Below, in pieces: positions 17,435-26,082 of a stretch of 64,000 bases of DNA. The notes under the pieces were generated by a model that was not told the origin of the DNA, ran no database searches, and saw only the letters and a list, made by a program, of their open reading frames with translations. Origin of the DNA: Hyphomicrobium_A sp963724945 (GTDB taxonomy: Bacteria; Pseudomonadota; Alphaproteobacteria; Rhizobiales; Hyphomicrobiaceae); contig CAVRWL010000003.1 in assembly GCA_963724945.1 (NCBI GenBank), positions 806,001 through 870,000 on the forward strand, written 5' to 3'. The translations under genes and the position numbers were made by a program. Every line of letters starts with the position of its first letter. The first letter of the stretch is position 1.

Positions 17435-17615
17435 CTTCTCTCCTTTTGGCTCGATCGGCTCGAATTCTACTGCCGCCGCTGACGCCCAGCAAGCGCACAA
17501 CGGAAGCGCTCCCTGGGGGGCGCCGAAGCCTTCACCATACCCCGGCGGGTTGGCGTCTTGGTGGCAACCGCTTAGGTATGACCTGAACGAGGAGGCCAAC
17601 CGCCATTCATTAAAG

Positions 17616-18140
17616 ATGCCGATGCCCGCCACCCGCCAGGACCTGTTCGCCCGCCTTGCCGAGCTCGGGATTGCCACGCGCACGCTCGAGCATGAGCCCA
17701 TGTTCACAGTTGCCGAGAGCAGCAAGCTTGGCCCCGAGCTGCCTGGCGTGCATACCAAGAACCTGTTTCTCAAGGATGAGGACGGCGCGCTCTTTCTCGT
17801 CGTCGCCAAGAGCTCGACGCGCGTCGATCTCAAGGCGTTGGCGCGCGCGCTCGCGGCGGGCCGCTTCAGCTTCGGCAAGCCGGAGCTGTTGATGGAGACG
17901 CTCGGTGTGTCGCCGGGGTCGGTCACGGCGTTCGCCGTCATCAATGATCCCGAGCGGCGCGTGCGCGTCGTCTTGGACTCGGAGTTGTTGACCCACGACA
18001 GCCTCAATTGCCACCCGCTGCAGAATACCGCGACGACGAACATTGCGCGGGACGATCTTTTGCGGTTCATTCGTGCCTGTGGCCATGAGCCGAGGATCGT
18101 CGTGCTCGCAGGGGCAACGGCGGCCGGGGCGAGCTCGTGA
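17616..18140 (+). CDS. YbaK/ProX-type aminoacyl-tRNA deacylase (prolyl-tRNA editing)
   Basis: This 174-residue member of the YbaK superfamily hydrolyses mischarged tRNA, most likely Ala-tRNA(Pro) (PrdX/ProXp-ala type). Diagnostic features are the N-terminal LGIATRTLEHEPMFTVAES, the conserved TKNLFLKDEDGALFLVVAK with the catalytic-site Lys, FGKPELLMETLGVSPGSVTA, and the closing NTATTNIARDDLLRF. The start could be ATG 17616 or ATG 17622. Upstream GAGGAGG lies rather far (about 25 bases). It acts in trans on tRNA in the cytoplasm. It stands alone. Confidence 0.87.
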   Translation: MPMPATRQDLFARLAELGIATRTLEHEPMFTVAESSKLGPELPGVHTKNLFLKDEDGALFLVVAKSSTRVDLKALARALAAGRFSFGKPELLMETLGVSPGSVTAFAVINDPERRVRVVLDSELLTHDSLNCHPLQNTATTNIARDDLLRFIRACGHEPRIVVLAGATAAGASS

Positions 18141-18341
18141 AGACGGCTCCGCCGCATCTCGCGCAGTCGGCCGGGCTGCTCATCTTGCAGGTCCGACCCG
18201 GCATCACGATTTTGCGAGGGCGGGATTCTATCGCATCCGCGGCGGCGCGCTGATCGCTATTTGGAACAAAAAATAGGTGGCCTAGCGCGGTTTTGCTATT
18301 GAGGGATTGGCGAGGATGCGAAGGGCCGCGAGGAGACGCAA

Positions 18342-19256
18342 ATGGAATTTGGTGCGCTGAAGGGGTCGTTGGGGGGCGAGGCCGATGCCGAGCTCATCAA
18401 GAGCTCGACCACGGCAGGCTTCGCCAAGGATGTCTTGGAGGCCTCGCGCACGGCGCTCGTGATCGTCGATTTCTGGGCCGCCTGGTGCGGGCCGTGCAAA
18501 CAGCTGACGCCGATCCTGGAGAAGGTGGTCAAGAGCTACGCCGGAAAGGTGCGGCTCGTGAAGATCAACGTCGACGAGCACCCGGGCATCGCCGGGCAGC
18601 TGCGCATTCAGTCGCTGCCCACGGTCTATGCCTTTCGCGACGGCCGGCCGCTCGACGGCTTCATGGGCGCTCAGCCCGAAAGCGCGATCCGTGCCTTTAT
18701 CGAGCGGCTGATGGGCGCGGAGACGCAGGAGGATTTGGCAAGCGTTCTGGGCGCTGCCGAGCAGGCGCTGGAGGAAGGCGACGCACAGACCGCGGCGGAG
18801 ATCTTCGCTGCCGTGCTGCAGGAGCATAAGCAAAACCCCGCGGCGCTCGCCGGCTTGGCGCGCTGCTATCTGCAGACGGGCGACTTGACGCGCGCCGAGC
18901 AGATGATCGCCCTCGTTCCACCCGATGAGCAGAACGTTGCCGCGGTGCAGCGCGTCAAGGCGGCGCTGGAGCTGGCACGCAAGGCCGGCCAGGAGGACAA
19001 CCGCGCCGCTCTCGAGACGCGGCTCGACGGCAACCCGGCCGATCATCAGGCCCGCTTCGACCTTGCCGTCGCGCTTGCCGCCCGCGGGCAGAAGGCGCAA
19101 GCCGTCGAGCATCTTCTCACTCTCGTACAGCGCGGCCGCAAGTGGAACGATGAAGCTGCGCGCAAGCAGCTCGTGCAGCTGTTCGAGGCGTGGGGGCCCA
19201 AGGACCCCGCGACGGTCGATGGCCGCCGCCGCCTGTCGTCGTTGTTGTTCTCATAA
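18342..19256 (+). CDS. thioredoxin-domain TPR protein (CnoX/YbbN-like)
   Basis: This 304-residue protein joins a thioredoxin fold (about residues 20-125) to a TPR region (about 130-300). The thioredoxin part keeps the active-site WCGPC with Cys49 and Cys52 and the cis-Pro loop SLPTVYAF. The TPR helices include EEGDAQTAAEIFAAVLQE and ARFDLAVALAARGQKAQAVE. This is the architecture of the chaperedoxin CnoX, which protects unfolded proteins under oxidative stress. In E. coli CnoX the second Cys is missing, while here both are kept, so redox activity is likely. The LON-domain gene follows 32 bases later. Confidence 0.9.
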   Translation: MEFGALKGSLGGEADAELIKSSTTAGFAKDVLEASRTALVIVDFWAAWCGPCKQLTPILEKVVKSYAGKVRLVKINVDEHPGIAGQLRIQSLPTVYAFRDGRPLDGFMGAQPESAIRAFIERLMGAETQEDLASVLGAAEQALEEGDAQTAAEIFAAVLQEHKQNPAALAGLARCYLQTGDLTRAEQMIALVPPDEQNVAAVQRVKAALELARKAGQEDNRAALETRLDGNPADHQARFDLAVALAARGQKAQAVEHLLTLVQRGRKWNDEAARKQLVQLFEAWGPKDPATVDGRRRLSSLLFS

Positions 19257-19288
19257 AGGGCAATCGAGCCGGGAAGGATAGAGGCCCA

Positions 19289-19975
19289 GTGTCACCGACC
19301 GACCGTTACCGGCGCCCGTCGGACCTACCGCCGCGCATCCCCCTGTTCCCGCTGCGAGGCGCCATCCTTCTGCCGCGCGCTACCCTGCCCCTCAACGTGT
19401 TCGAGCCGCGCTATCTAGAAATGCTCGACGACGTCATGTCGGGCGATCGCCTGATCGGCGTCGTGCAGCCGGCGCCCGGCGGAGAGCACGACGACGAGGA
19501 GAGCCCGCTCGGCAGCTCGATCGGCCTGCGCAACGTGGGCTGCGTGGGCCGCGTGACGACCTACCAGGAGGTCGATAATGGTCGCCTCATGATCACGCTG
19601 ACCGGCATCATGCGCTACGACATTCTCGACGAGGCGCTGACAGACGTGCCGTACCGGGTGGCGAGCGTCAGCTACGATCGCTTCGCCTCCGACTTGAGCG
19701 AGGGCCTCGGCGAGGATCAGGTCGATCGCACAAATCTCCTGCGCGTGCTGCGCTCCTATCTCGATGCCAACCGGCTGGAGGCCGATTGGGGCGCCATCCA
19801 GCGCGCCTCGAGCGAGTTCCTCATCAATGCGCTGTGCGTGATGTGCCCTTATGGGCCGGAGGAGAAGCAGGCGCTGCTCGAGGCGGAGGACTTGAAGCGG
19901 CGCGCCGACGTGCTCGTGGCGCTCGCCGAGATGGAGCTCGCTTCGAGCGGCGGCAGCGGCAGCACGCTGCAGTGA
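19289..19975 (+). CDS. LON peptidase substrate-binding domain protein
   Basis: This 228-residue protein consists of a single Lon N-terminal (LAN) domain with no ATPase or protease part. The pattern IPLFPLRGAILLPRATLPLN, then VFEPRYLEMLDDVMSGDRLIG, then the core IGLRNVGCVGRVTTYQEVDNG, is typical. Such proteins are thought to bind substrates, but no enzyme activity is known. The start GTG 19289 is preferred over an upstream in-frame start inside the thioredoxin gene, with GGAAGGA upstream. It is co-directional with the thioredoxin-TPR and Trm112 genes, a recurrent alphaproteobacterial trio. Confidence 0.87.
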   Translation: MSPTDRYRRPSDLPPRIPLFPLRGAILLPRATLPLNVFEPRYLEMLDDVMSGDRLIGVVQPAPGGEHDDEESPLGSSIGLRNVGCVGRVTTYQEVDNGRLMITLTGIMRYDILDEALTDVPYRVASVSYDRFASDLSEGLGEDQVDRTNLLRVLRSYLDANRLEADWGAIQRASSEFLINALCVMCPYGPEEKQALLEAEDLKRRADVLVALAEMELASSGGSGSTLQ

Positions 19976-19991
19976 TCTGGAGAGGCGCTCG

Positions 19992-20216
19992 ATGAGCGAA
20001 ACCAACGACAAGGAACGACCGCGGATCGACGCGAAATTGCTCGAAATCCTGGTTTGTCCGTTGACGAAGACGACATTGCAGTACGACGCGGCGGCGCAGG
20101 AGCTCATCAGCCGCGCAGCGGGCCTCGCCTATCCGATCCGCGACGGCGTGCCGCTGATGACCGTCGAGGCCGCTCGCCGTCTCGGCGAGCCTACCGGCAC
20201 GCCCGACACTCCCTAA
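19992..20216 (+). CDS. Trm112 family protein
   Basis: This 74-residue protein has the core LLEILVCPLTKTTLQYD and AYPIRDGVPLMTVEAAR, matching bacterial Trm112/YcaR proteins. Eukaryotic Trm112 is a zinc-binding activator of methyltransferases; here only one Cys remains, so zinc binding is doubtful. The start at 19992 lies 16 bases after the LON-domain gene stop with GGAGAGGC upstream. It is probably the last gene of that small operon. Confidence 0.88.
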   Translation: MSETNDKERPRIDAKLLEILVCPLTKTTLQYDAAAQELISRAAGLAYPIRDGVPLMTVEAARRLGEPTGTPDTP

Positions 20217-20300
20217 CAGGCATGGTTAGCGTTAACCATTCCGCTTCAGCGTTTCGAAACGCCCCTATGGTTGGGTCACCCGCCGGTATCAGGTTGAGCG

Positions 20301-22745
20301 TTGCAGGTTGCGGCAGGCGTGAGCCAGAAGACTTCCAGTTCGACGGCCCCAGAGGACGCCGCCCGCAATGCCATTGCCGGGGGACGGCTGTGGTCGCGGC
20401 TGACGTCTGAGGCGCACCCCGCCGAGGGCTCCTCCAAGCCGGCCAGCCGGCCAAGCCTCTTTGATGCTTTCATCGCGACGCGGCTAGCTGGCCTCGCGCT
20501 CGGCGGCGCGCTTGCCGCGCTCCTCGTTGCTCTGCTGCTGGTGCGGGGTCCGTTCGCGCCCGTGCAAATCCTCGCCATTCTCGGCGCGGCGCTCGGGCTT
20601 CTTTCCCTGCATTTCGCCCTGCGCCGCCGCGAAGGCGAGACACATGATCCCGCATCTGCGGGCCTCAAGAGCTTCGGCGCGCGTCTCGAGCGGCGCCTGG
20701 AGCAATTGCAGGATGTGCAATGGGAGCTCAACGAGAACGAATCGCGCTACCGCGCCTTGCTTGACGCGCAGGAGGACATGATCCTGCGCCGCGACGCCCA
20801 AGACCGGCTGACTTTCGCCAATCGCTCCTTCTTGCACAAGTTCGACGTCGCCGCCGAGCAGGTCTTGGGCAGGCCGTTCAAATTCGAGACGTGCGACGAG
20901 GACGGACCCGCGCCGCTTTCGACGACGGACGAGTTGCGCCAGAAGCACTTCATCCGCCAGGTGCATACCGCGAGCGGACCCCGCTGGATCGAGTGGGAGG
21001 AGCAGCTCGTCCCCGCAGCGGACGGCACAAATTTCGAAGTGCAGAGCGTCGGACGCGACATCACCGATAAGCGCATTATTGAGGTGCAGCTCGCCGAGGC
21101 GTGCGACCAGGCGGAAGCCGCCAATCGGGCAAAGTCGCGGTTTCTCGCGGCCATGAGCCACGAGATCCGCACGCCGATGAACGGCATCCTCGGAATGGCG
21201 AGCCTCCTGCTCGAAACCCAGCAAACGCCCGAGCAGCAGACTTATGCGCACGCCATCGACCAGTCGGCGCGCACGCTGCTTGCTCTCATCGACGAGATTC
21301 TCGACTTCTCGAAAATCGAAGCCGGCAAGTTGGAGCTCAACGATGCGCCGTTCGCGCTCGAGACGTGCGTGCAAAGCGTGGTCGAGCTGCTCGCGCCGCG
21401 CGCCCACGAGAAGGGTCTCGAGGTTGCTTGGTCCGTCGATCCCGAGTTGCCGCATCTTGTTGCGGGCGACGAGACGCGCGTGCGCCAGATCCTCCTCAAT
21501 CTCCTTTCGAATGCGGTGAAGTTCACCGACCGGGGCGGCGTCTGCGTCAACGCGGTCGCAAGCAAGGGGCTGACGGTGCGCGCCCCCAGCGAGGTCGTGG
21601 TGGAAATAGGCGTGGAGGATACGGGCATCGGCATGTCGCAGGAGGACATGCACGGGCTGTTCGCCGAGTTCGAGCAGGCCGACACCGCCATTCGCCGGCG
21701 CGACGGTGGAACCGGCCTCGGCCTGGCGATCTCCATGCAGCTGGCGCGCGCCATGGGCGGCGACATCCGCGTCGTCAGTGCGCCCGGGAAGGGCTCCACC
21801 TTCACGGCCGCCCTCGTGCTGACACGGATGGCGCCCGTTACCGCGGAGGCAGCCGATCGCGGCATGGTCGCCGAATTGGGCCGCGTTCTGCTCGCGTTCG
21901 ACCGGCCGCTCGAGCGGCGCGCTCTCAGCTACGCGCTTGCATCGAGCCGGATTCCCGCCGAGGAGGTGGATTTCGCCGCGGCTCCATCCGCGCTGGAGAC
22001 GGCGGCCGGCAAGAGCGAGCCCTTCGACCGCATCGTCGTTGACGGAGCGCAGGGAGCGGCTGCCGCCGGCCACTTGCTGGCAACGGCGCGAGAGCTCAAT
22101 CCGCACGCGACGGTGCGCGGGATCGTCCTCGTCAACGTGCTCGCGCGTGCAAGCCTTTCGGAGTTCCGCGCAGCCGGGTTCGATGCCTATCTCGTTCGAC
22201 CCGTGCGCCCGGCCTCCATGATGATGCAGCTTGGGCTGCGCGGTGGGCGCAGCGTCGATCTCGGTGAGTCTGCGCTCGGCGGAGAGAGCTCAAGCATCAA
22301 TGCTTCCGTCGTCGCGCCGCAACGCCACGTGCTGCTCGCAGAGGACAACGAGATCAACGCGCTTCTCGCCAGGCGCGTCCTGGAAAAATGCGGATGCGAC
22401 TACATCGCCGTATCGAATGGGCAGGAGGCGGTGGCGGCTGTGCGCCGCTCTCTCGAGGGTGAGGCACCCCCTCTCGACTTGGTGCTTATGGATATTTTCA
22501 TGCCCCAGCTCGATGGCCTCGAGGCCGCCCGCGAGATCAAGAGGCTGTACGGGGCTTGCGCCGAGGGCGGATCGCCGCCAATTGTTGCATTGACGGCGAG
22601 CGCGTTTGCCGAGGATAAGAAGCGATATCTCGAGTCCGGGATGGACGATTACCTGGCGAAACCGTTCGATAAGGCGAGCCTCGAGGCCGTCTTGAAGCGC
22701 TGGTTCGGGCGAGCGGCGGGTGGTGATACGAACGCCGCGGCCTAA
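20301..22745 (+). CDS. hybrid sensor histidine kinase / response regulator
   Basis: This is a protein of about 814 residues. Two membrane segments lie at about 58-105. A PAS domain follows (SRYRALLDAQEDMILRRD), then HisKA with the phospho-His in AMSHEIRTPMNGILG, an HATPase domain (LLNLLSNAVKFTDRGG, GTGLGLAISMQLARAMGG), a degenerate receiver (LLAFDRP ... AYLVRPVR, where the usual Lys is Arg), and a full C-terminal receiver (VLLAEDNEINALLARRVLE, LVLMDIFMPQLDG, ALTASAF, YLAKPFD). It resembles BarA-type kinases but lacks an Hpt domain here. The start could be TTG 20301 or GTG 20319. No cognate regulator is adjacent. Confidence 0.88.
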   Translation: MQVAAGVSQKTSSSTAPEDAARNAIAGGRLWSRLTSEAHPAEGSSKPASRPSLFDAFIATRLAGLALGGALAALLVALLLVRGPFAPVQILAILGAALGLLSLHFALRRREGETHDPASAGLKSFGARLERRLEQLQDVQWELNENESRYRALLDAQEDMILRRDAQDRLTFANRSFLHKFDVAAEQVLGRPFKFETCDEDGPAPLSTTDELRQKHFIRQVHTASGPRWIEWEEQLVPAADGTNFEVQSVGRDITDKRIIEVQLAEACDQAEAANRAKSRFLAAMSHEIRTPMNGILGMASLLLETQQTPEQQTYAHAIDQSARTLLALIDEILDFSKIEAGKLELNDAPFALETCVQSVVELLAPRAHEKGLEVAWSVDPELPHLVAGDETRVRQILLNLLSNAVKFTDRGGVCVNAVASKGLTVRAPSEVVVEIGVEDTGIGMSQEDMHGLFAEFEQADTAIRRRDGGTGLGLAISMQLARAMGGDIRVVSAPGKGSTFTAALVLTRMAPVTAEAADRGMVAELGRVLLAFDRPLERRALSYALASSRIPAEEVDFAAAPSALETAAGKSEPFDRIVVDGAQGAAAAGHLLATARELNPHATVRGIVLVNVLARASLSEFRAAGFDAYLVRPVRPASMMMQLGLRGGRSVDLGESALGGESSSINASVVAPQRHVLLAEDNEINALLARRVLEKCGCDYIAVSNGQEAVAAVRRSLEGEAPPLDLVLMDIFMPQLDGLEAAREIKRLYGACAEGGSPPIVALTASAFAEDKKRYLESGMDDYLAKPFDKASLEAVLKRWFGRAAGGDTNAAA

Positions 22746-22931
22746 CAGCGCGCTGCGGCGCTGGGGGGGAGGCCATCTAAAGTCTGTCATGGAATCGTGC
22801 TATCCGCCTATTGTCATTGGAAAAAATGCCGGCCTTGGCGCCGCCACGCCTACGCTCGCGTGGTGGCGCCTTTTCGGAGATGGCCCCCACCGGCCGTCGA
22901 TGCCCGGTGAGAAAATAAGGGGAGACGCGAC

Positions 22932-23903
22932 ATGAGGTCTGCGGCGCGGCGCATGGCCAGCCGTTTGGCGAGCAGCGCGAAGTGGCAAGCGGTGCCGCGC
23001 GGTCTCTTGGCGCTGCGAGCCCTGACCGACGGGCGCGGCGCTCCTTTTCCCGTGCGCAAGCCGGAGAAAATCTACGGCAAGGTCGGCAACCTCGAGGTTC
23101 GGCTGGCGCGCAGGCGGCGCGAGGTCCGACTGGCGCAACGCTTGCGCTATCAAGTCTTCTACGAGGAGATGTCGGCAGTCCCCAGCCTGCGCGCGGAACT
23201 GCGCCGGCGCGACGAGGATCCTTATGATGCAGTCTGCGATCACCTCCTCGTCGTGGACGAGGCGGCCTTCTCCGATCCCGATGCCTGGGGCGGACTGAGG
23301 CGGCAAAAGGTGGTCGGCACCTACCGCGTGCTGCGGCAGGACATCGCCGAGCGCACGCTCGGCTTCTACACGCAGAGCGAATACGACATCGCCCCTCTCG
23401 TTGCGGCGCGCTCTCCCCACTATCGCTTCGTGGAGTTGGGACGCTCCTGTGTCCTCGAGCCCTATCGCAACAAGCGCACGGTCGAGCTTTTGTGGCATGG
23501 GCTGTGGACCTACGTGCGCGAGCATGGGATCGACGTGATGATCGGCTGCGCCAGCCTGCCCGGGACCGATCCCGATCGGCACGCCATGGCGCTTAGCTTC
23601 CTGCATCACAACGCGTTGGCGCCGCCCGAATGGCGCTGCCGGGCGCACGACCGTCTCTACGTTCCCATGGACCGGCTGGCGCGCGCGGACATCGACGCCA
23701 AAAGCGCGCTCAAATCCCTGCCGCCGCTCATCAAGGGCTATCTGCGGCTCGGCGCCTACGTCGGCGACGGGGCAGTCATCGACCACCAGTTCGGCACGAC
23801 CGACGTATTGATCATTCTGCCGGTGGAGAAGATCGACCCGCGCTATTTCGAGCACTTCGGCATGCCAAGCGAGATCAAGAGCCGCATCGCGGTCGACGCC
23901 TGA
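22932..23903 (+). CDS. GNAT family N-acyltransferase (OlsB/hemolysin-like)
   Basis: This 323-residue protein has the fold of acyl-ACP-using GNATs such as ornithine lipid synthase OlsB. Landmarks are RRREVRLAQRLRYQVFYEEM (N-terminal motif), DAVCDHLLVVDE, VVGTYRVLR, FVELGRSCVLEPYRNKRTV, and GCASLPGTDPDRHAMALSF. The strong match to this motif order supports an N-acyltransferase of amino-acid lipids. OlsA (acyltransferase) is not adjacent, although a PlsC-family gene lies at 50385. An upstream GGGGAGA supports the 22932 start. Ornithine specificity is inference. Confidence 0.82.
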   Translation: MRSAARRMASRLASSAKWQAVPRGLLALRALTDGRGAPFPVRKPEKIYGKVGNLEVRLARRRREVRLAQRLRYQVFYEEMSAVPSLRAELRRRDEDPYDAVCDHLLVVDEAAFSDPDAWGGLRRQKVVGTYRVLRQDIAERTLGFYTQSEYDIAPLVAARSPHYRFVELGRSCVLEPYRNKRTVELLWHGLWTYVREHGIDVMIGCASLPGTDPDRHAMALSFLHHNALAPPEWRCRAHDRLYVPMDRLARADIDAKSALKSLPPLIKGYLRLGAYVGDGAVIDHQFGTTDVLIILPVEKIDPRYFEHFGMPSEIKSRIAVDA

Positions 23904-24002
23904 GGGGGCAAGCCCCGCCATCTGTGAGCGCCACCTGTGAGCGCCCTACGCGTTGCCCTGTAGGGAATGGTCGTCCGGCTCGGCCGGAGGTGCGCACGTG
24001 CT

Positions 24003-24042
24003 TCTTCAATGGCGGCGAATTTTCTTCAATGGCGGCGAATTT
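24003..24042. repeat. 20-bp tandem duplication at the 3' end of the GGDEF-EAL gene
   Basis: The 20-bp unit containing TTCAATGGCGGCGAATTTT occurs twice in direct succession (register set here at 24003). The second copy lies in the coding tail of the minus-strand gene ending at 24006. Because 20 is not a multiple of three, the duplication changes the reading of the last residues (…SPPLKKIRRH). Confidence 0.7.
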
Positions 24043-25931
24043 TCCTCACGCGCAGGCGACTTGCCGCTGCGTCCGCCGGCCGTCGCTCCTGAGCGGTGCG
24101 TCGCGAGCCGCAAAGTGCATTGGTTGATGGCGCGCCCGATGGCGCTGGCGGGGACAGGCGGGCTGAAATAGAAGCCTTGCGCCTCATCGTAGCCGGCGGC
24201 ACGCACGGCAGCGAGGCTCGCCGCTGTCTCCACGCCCTCTGCGACGGAGCGCATGTTGAGCTCGCGCGCCAGATCGCCGACCGATTTGACGATTGCCACG
24301 CAGTCGTGATGCTCGGGGATGTCGCGCACGAATGAGCGGTCGATCTTGATCTTCTTGAACGGGAAGCTGCGCAGATAATTGAGCGTTGCAAAGCAGGTGC
24401 CGAAGTCGTCGAGCGTTATGGTGACGCCGAGCGCGTGCAGCTTCTTCAAGACCTCCTGCGTGCGCTCCCGGTCGCGCATGAGCACCGTCTCGGTGATCTC
24501 CAGCTGCAGTCGGCTCGGCTCCAAGCCCGTCGCCTCGAGCGCCTCCGTCACGATCTCGAAGACGTCGCAGCATTCGATCTGAACCGCGGAGAGGTTGACC
24601 GAGACCTTCATCGACTCCGGCCATTTCTTGGCGTCCGCGCAGGCGCGCAGCAGAGCCCAGCTCCCCATGCTGACGATGAGGCGCGTCTCCTCTGCGATGG
24701 GAATGAACTCGGAAGGCGGGATCATGCCGCGGCTCGGGTGCTTCCAGCGCATGAGCGCTTCGAAGCTCGACACGCGCCCTTCGTGCAGATCGACGATCGG
24801 GTGGTAGTGCAGGACCAGCTCCTCGCGCTCGACTGCGTGCTGCAGCTCGGCCTTGAGCGGGTTGGTGCCGGTGGTCTCGGCCGATGCGGGAGCAAAGACC
24901 GACTGCACGCCGCGGCCCATGGACTTGGCGCGATAGAGAGCCATGTCGGCGCTGGCGAAGAGCTGCTCGGGGTCTTGCCCGTGCTTGGGCGCGAGCGCCA
25001 CGCCGATGCTCGCCTCGGCGTGGAGGCGGTGGCCTAAGACGTCGTGCGGCCGGCGGATATTCTGCAGGACACGCCTTGCGAGGTGGTCCGCCAGGTCCTC
25101 ACGGTCGACGCCGACTTGCAGGATGGCAAACTCGTCGCCGCCGAGACGCCCCACGATATCGCCGGCGCGCAGGCTATTGCTGAGCCGGCTGGCGACGCTA
25201 CGCAACAGGCCGTCGCCCACAAGATGGCCGTGCTTGTCGTTGATCTCTTTGAAGTGGTCGAGATCGATCCAGTGGAGGGCAAATCCCAAGCGCGGATCGT
25301 AGCATTCGAACTGCTGCTCGAGCCGCTCGCGGAAGTGGAAGCGGTTGGGGATCTCCGTCAACGTGTCGTGGCGCGCCAGCCACTTGATCTTTTCGTCCGA
25401 CTGGCGCTGGGCGGTGATGTCCTCTTGCATGTCGACCCAGCCGCCGCCGGCGAGCGACTGGTAGGTGACGCGGATCACCCTGCCGTCGGCGAGGTTCTGG
25501 ATTTCCTCCCGGTGGCCCGCCTGTGCGAGCCGCGCGACGTGGCCCTCGATCCAGCTCGCGATGCCCTCGTCGGAAACGCGCGCTCCCACCGAGCGGTGCA
25601 TGTGGTAGCGCAGGATGTCGGCGAAGGCGGCGCCCGGGCGCGTCAGCTCCTCGGGCAGAAAATAGATGCGTGCGTAGGCCTGGTTGCAGACAACGAGCCG
25701 CTGGTCGGCGTCGAACATCGACAGACCGCGGCCCATGTGATTGAGCGCGGCTTCGAAGCACGTGTTGAGCTGCTCCAGCTTCTGATTGCGCTGAAGCGCT
25801 TCGGTCAGTTGCTCTTGAAGCGTGTCCTGGCGAAACGCGGCCTCCAGCGAGCCGCCTTCTTGCTCTGAGGGCCGCATCTGTCGGGCTTGCACTCCCAGAC
25901 CAAGGGCAAGCTTGAGCGCGCTCGAACTCAC
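24006..25931 (-). CDS. GGDEF-EAL cyclic-di-GMP protein with PAS domain
   Basis: This 641-residue cytoplasmic protein has a coiled N-terminus (about 30-60) and a PAS domain (about 55-170: NHMGRGLSMFDADQRLVVCN). A GGDEF domain follows with intact RLGGDEFAIL and HWIDLDHFKEIND. An EAL domain comes next, with SSFEALMRWKHPSRGMIPP, VSVNLSAVQIE, ETVLMRD, ITLDDFGTCFA and IKIDRSFV. Both synthesis and hydrolysis sites look complete, so it could do either or be switched by the PAS domain. It lies next to the quorum-sensing locus and is oriented like the FadL and lqsR-like genes. The last few residues come from a 20-bp duplication. Confidence 0.92.
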   Translation of the reverse strand: MSSSALKLALGLGVQARQMRPSEQEGGSLEAAFRQDTLQEQLTEALQRNQKLEQLNTCFEAALNHMGRGLSMFDADQRLVVCNQAYARIYFLPEELTRPGAAFADILRYHMHRSVGARVSDEGIASWIEGHVARLAQAGHREEIQNLADGRVIRVTYQSLAGGGWVDMQEDITAQRQSDEKIKWLARHDTLTEIPNRFHFRERLEQQFECYDPRLGFALHWIDLDHFKEINDKHGHLVGDGLLRSVASRLSNSLRAGDIVGRLGGDEFAILQVGVDREDLADHLARRVLQNIRRPHDVLGHRLHAEASIGVALAPKHGQDPEQLFASADMALYRAKSMGRGVQSVFAPASAETTGTNPLKAELQHAVEREELVLHYHPIVDLHEGRVSSFEALMRWKHPSRGMIPPSEFIPIAEETRLIVSMGSWALLRACADAKKWPESMKVSVNLSAVQIECCDVFEIVTEALEATGLEPSRLQLEITETVLMRDRERTQEVLKKLHALGVTITLDDFGTCFATLNYLRSFPFKKIKIDRSFVRDIPEHHDCVAIVKSVGDLARELNMRSVAEGVETAASLAAVRAAGYDEAQGFYFSPPVPASAIGRAINQCTLRLATHRSGATAGGRSGKSPAREENSPPLKKIRRH

Positions 25932-26082
25932 GAGGATTTTCCCAAAATTGCGGGTCGTCAGGTGCAGACCTTAGACAATGATCGTCTCCACATTGCTAAT
26001 TGAGCCGGAGTCAATTTGATGCGTTTAAGGTTGGTAAACGTGCTTGATGCCTCCGGGAGGTTGCACCGAAGAGGCCCGTCGC

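Noticed and set aside
17435..18157. Upstream extension of the DUF4189-like protein to a 377-residue product
   Set aside because: The extra part lies opposite the YbaK-like gene and reads as shadow. A ribosome-binding site and signal peptide mark 17434 as the start.
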